A stretch of DNA of 7,168 bases from Prevotellaceae bacterium (lineage in GTDB: Bacteria; Bacteroidota; Bacteroidia; Bacteroidales; UBA932), in the NCBI GenBank assembly GCA_031275145.1, contig JAISPE010000043.1:1-7168 (forward strand). Direction: 5' to 3'. The notes under the pieces are model-generated. The model was not told where the DNA came from and ran no database searches. It worked only from the letters and a program-made list of their open reading frames with translations. Of this stretch, positions 6,380-7,168 are shown piece by piece (the first letter of the stretch is position 1; each line of letters opens with the position of its first letter). The position numbers and the translations under genes are program-made.

Positions 6380-6563
6380 ACTGCAATCGTGAAGCCTCCT
6401 TCACTGCAATCGTGAAGCCTCCTTCATTACAATCGTGAAGCTTCCTTCATTACAATCGTGAAGCCTCCTTCACTGCAATCGTGAAGCCTCCATCATTACA
6501 ATCGTGAAGCCTCCTTCATTACAATCGTGAAGCCTCCTTCACTGCAATCGTGAAGCCTCCTTC
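6380..6563. repeat. tandem array A: eight 23-bp hairpin units
   Basis: Eight contiguous 23-bp units (first unit ACTGCAATCGTGAAGCCTCC plus TTC) start at 6380, 6403, 6426, 6449, 6472, 6495, 6518 and 6541. Each contains GTGAAG-CCTC-CTTCA(C/T), a 6-bp stem with a 4-nt loop; in the last unit the stem extends to 8 bp. Unit starts are either ACTGC or ATTAC, and the two variable bases always change together. Their order (C,C,T,T,C,T,T,C) suggests a three-unit, 69-bp duplication. Unit 3 has one private change in the loop region and unit 5 one in the right arm. The period is not a multiple of three, so the array is not a repeat protein. Confidence 0.92.
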
Positions 6564-6693
6564 ACGACGGGAATCGTCACGCCTTGACGACGGGAATCGT
6601 CACGCCTTGACGACGGGAATTGTCACGCCTTGACGACGGGAATCGTCACGCCTCGACAACAGGAATCGTCACGCCTCGATGACGGGAATCGTC
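6564..6693. repeat. tandem array B: five and a partial 23-bp hairpin units
   Basis: The array continues without a gap into a second family with the same 23-bp period (first unit ACGACGGGAATCGTCACGCC plus TTG). Units start at 6564, 6587, 6610, 6633 and 6656, with a partial one at 6679-6693. AATCGT and GCCT are shared with family A, shifted by three bases. The hairpin here is TCGTCA-CGCCT-TGACGA (6-bp stem, 5-nt loop) in units 1-2 and with one wobble in unit 3. Units 4 and 5 carry CCTCG instead of CCTTG and keep a weaker stem. Divergence towards the right end is typical of the old edge of a tandem array. Confidence 0.92.
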
Positions 6694-6727
6694 GAAACCC
6701 GATGCTGTGTCACGGTCATGTTGATAA

Positions 6728-6898
6728 GTCCCGCAGGTATCCCATGCCGTATGCTAAAGCACAATGTCATCAATTTAAGAAAAAGATTGCAGTTTATTGC
6801 ATTCCGTTAGGAATGCTTTTTGTTACAGCCTTTTGTACTTTAAATTGACGGCATTGTGCTTTAGCTTACGGATATTAAGTATGTCATCACTGCGGGAT
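6728..6898. repeat. ~170-bp imperfect palindrome with GCATTCC-GTTA-GGAATGC core
   Basis: Arms of about 30 bp (GCTAAAGCACAATGTCATCA on the left at 6753-6772, GACGGCATTGTGCTTTAGC on the right at 6847-6865) pair with few mismatches. Outside them TCCCGCA (6729-6735) faces TGCGGGA (6892-6898). At the centre 6799-6805 and 6810-6816 form a perfect 7-bp stem with a GTTA loop. The segments between core and arms still align weakly. This looks like a foldback element with decaying arms. The small frame running into it from the 23-bp array is not considered coding. Confidence 0.75.
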
Positions 6899-6995
6899 TT
6901 CTGCTGTACACTCCACATTCGGAAAACATAACGATGACTGTTTCGGAATATTCGATATTTTTTTTACAGCACATCCAAAAACAGCATATTAACAG

Positions 6996-7028
6996 AAAGA
7001 ACGGTAATATCCTGCATTACCGTTCTTT
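6996..7028 (-). terminator. 13-bp perfect hairpin downstream of the right-edge gene
   Basis: 6996-7008 (AAAGAACGGTAAT) and 7016-7028 are perfectly complementary around the loop ATCCTGC. The stem is followed on the minus strand by CTGTTAATATG, so the only U-rich part is the end of the stem itself. It lies 57 bp past the stop of the partial minus-strand gene, a normal place for an intrinsic terminator. The weak U-tract leaves open a bidirectional terminator, an mRNA-stabilising hairpin or a repeat. Confidence 0.5.
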
Positions 7029-7037
7029 GTGAATCAA

Positions 7038-7070
7038 GACATGATTTACAGATCCTGCGCAAATCATGTC
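7038..7070 (-). terminator. 10-bp perfect hairpin next to the stop of the right-edge gene
   Basis: 7038-7047 (GACATGATTT) and 7061-7070 are perfectly complementary around a 13-nt loop that contains ATCCTGC, the whole loop of the hairpin at 6996-7028. Only 14 bp separate it from the stop codon at 7085-7087. It may work with the next hairpin as a double terminator; its function is uncertain. Confidence 0.4.
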
Positions 7071-7084
7071 AAAACAGCTGTTAT

Positions 7085-7168
7085 TTAATACGTCAACCGT
7101 CCTATTGCATTCAGACTCGCTGCTCCTCTGATGCTGAGACCTTTTGTTGCCGTTCCCGTTGCAGGGTC
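7085..7168 (-). CDS. possible C-terminal end of an unrecognised protein
   Basis: Reading leftwards from the window edge, 27 codons stay open and end with TAA at 7085-7087. The peptide includes KGLSIRGAASLNAIGRLTY, with a composition like a real protein end. Two strong hairpins follow, as expected after a gene. The stretch is short enough for a chance open frame, and I cannot name a family. Confidence 0.4.
   Translation of the reverse strand, partial: DPATGTATKGLSIRGAASLNAIGRLTY

Noticed and set aside
6380..6693. CRISPR array
   Set aside because: The 23-bp units are contiguous with no unique spacers, and no cas gene is present.
6630..6848. 72-codon open frame on the plus strand
   Set aside because: It begins inside the 23-bp array, whose period is not divisible by three, and ends inside the foldback element.

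Overview
The window reads as chromosomal DNA of a member of the Bacteroidota, probably Bacteroidales. The grounds are a DUF4105/Lnb-type membrane protein, a matching TTTG / TAnnTTTG promoter upstream of the helicase gene, starts without Shine-Dalgarno sequences, and intergenic repeats of types I associate with this phylum. No transposase, integrase, tRNA, rRNA or CRISPR array is visible.

Layout: 1-547 is gene-free and built almost entirely of palindromic and 9-bp-periodic repeats. 548-1741 (+) encodes an Lnb-like lipoprotein N-acyltransferase. It converges with, and overlaps by 13 bp, a TrmH/SpoU-family RNA 2'-O-methyltransferase gene at 1729-2505 (-). Upstream of that gene on the same strand, after a 114-bp spacer holding another copy of the 9-bp repeat family, lies a 904-residue SNF2-family helicase (2620-5334, -) with a Glu/Gln-rich tail. 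5335-7084 is a second, 1.75-kb gene-free region. The last 84 bp (7085-7168, -) may be the C-terminal end of a further gene, followed downstream by two strong hairpins.

The three complete genes look like housekeeping functions (lipoprotein maturation, RNA modification, a chromatin-remodeller-like ATPase) and show no evident shared pathway. The helicase and methyltransferase genes could be co-transcribed, since a promoter is visible only before the helicase.

The unusual content is non-coding. It includes: (i) two diverged direct copies of a ~90-bp core bracketing the gene block, one keeping only its right terminal repeat and the other only its left; (ii) a mosaic of ~85-bp and ~52-bp palindromes joined by a repeated linker; (iii) a 150-bp nested hairpin; (iv) a 314-bp array of thirteen full and one partial 23-bp units in two sequence families that share the period and each can form a hairpin; (v) a ~170-bp imperfect palindrome; and (vi) paired hairpins whose loops share the same heptamer. 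I see no complete new protein-coding system. The 23-bp hairpin array is the best candidate for something undescribed.
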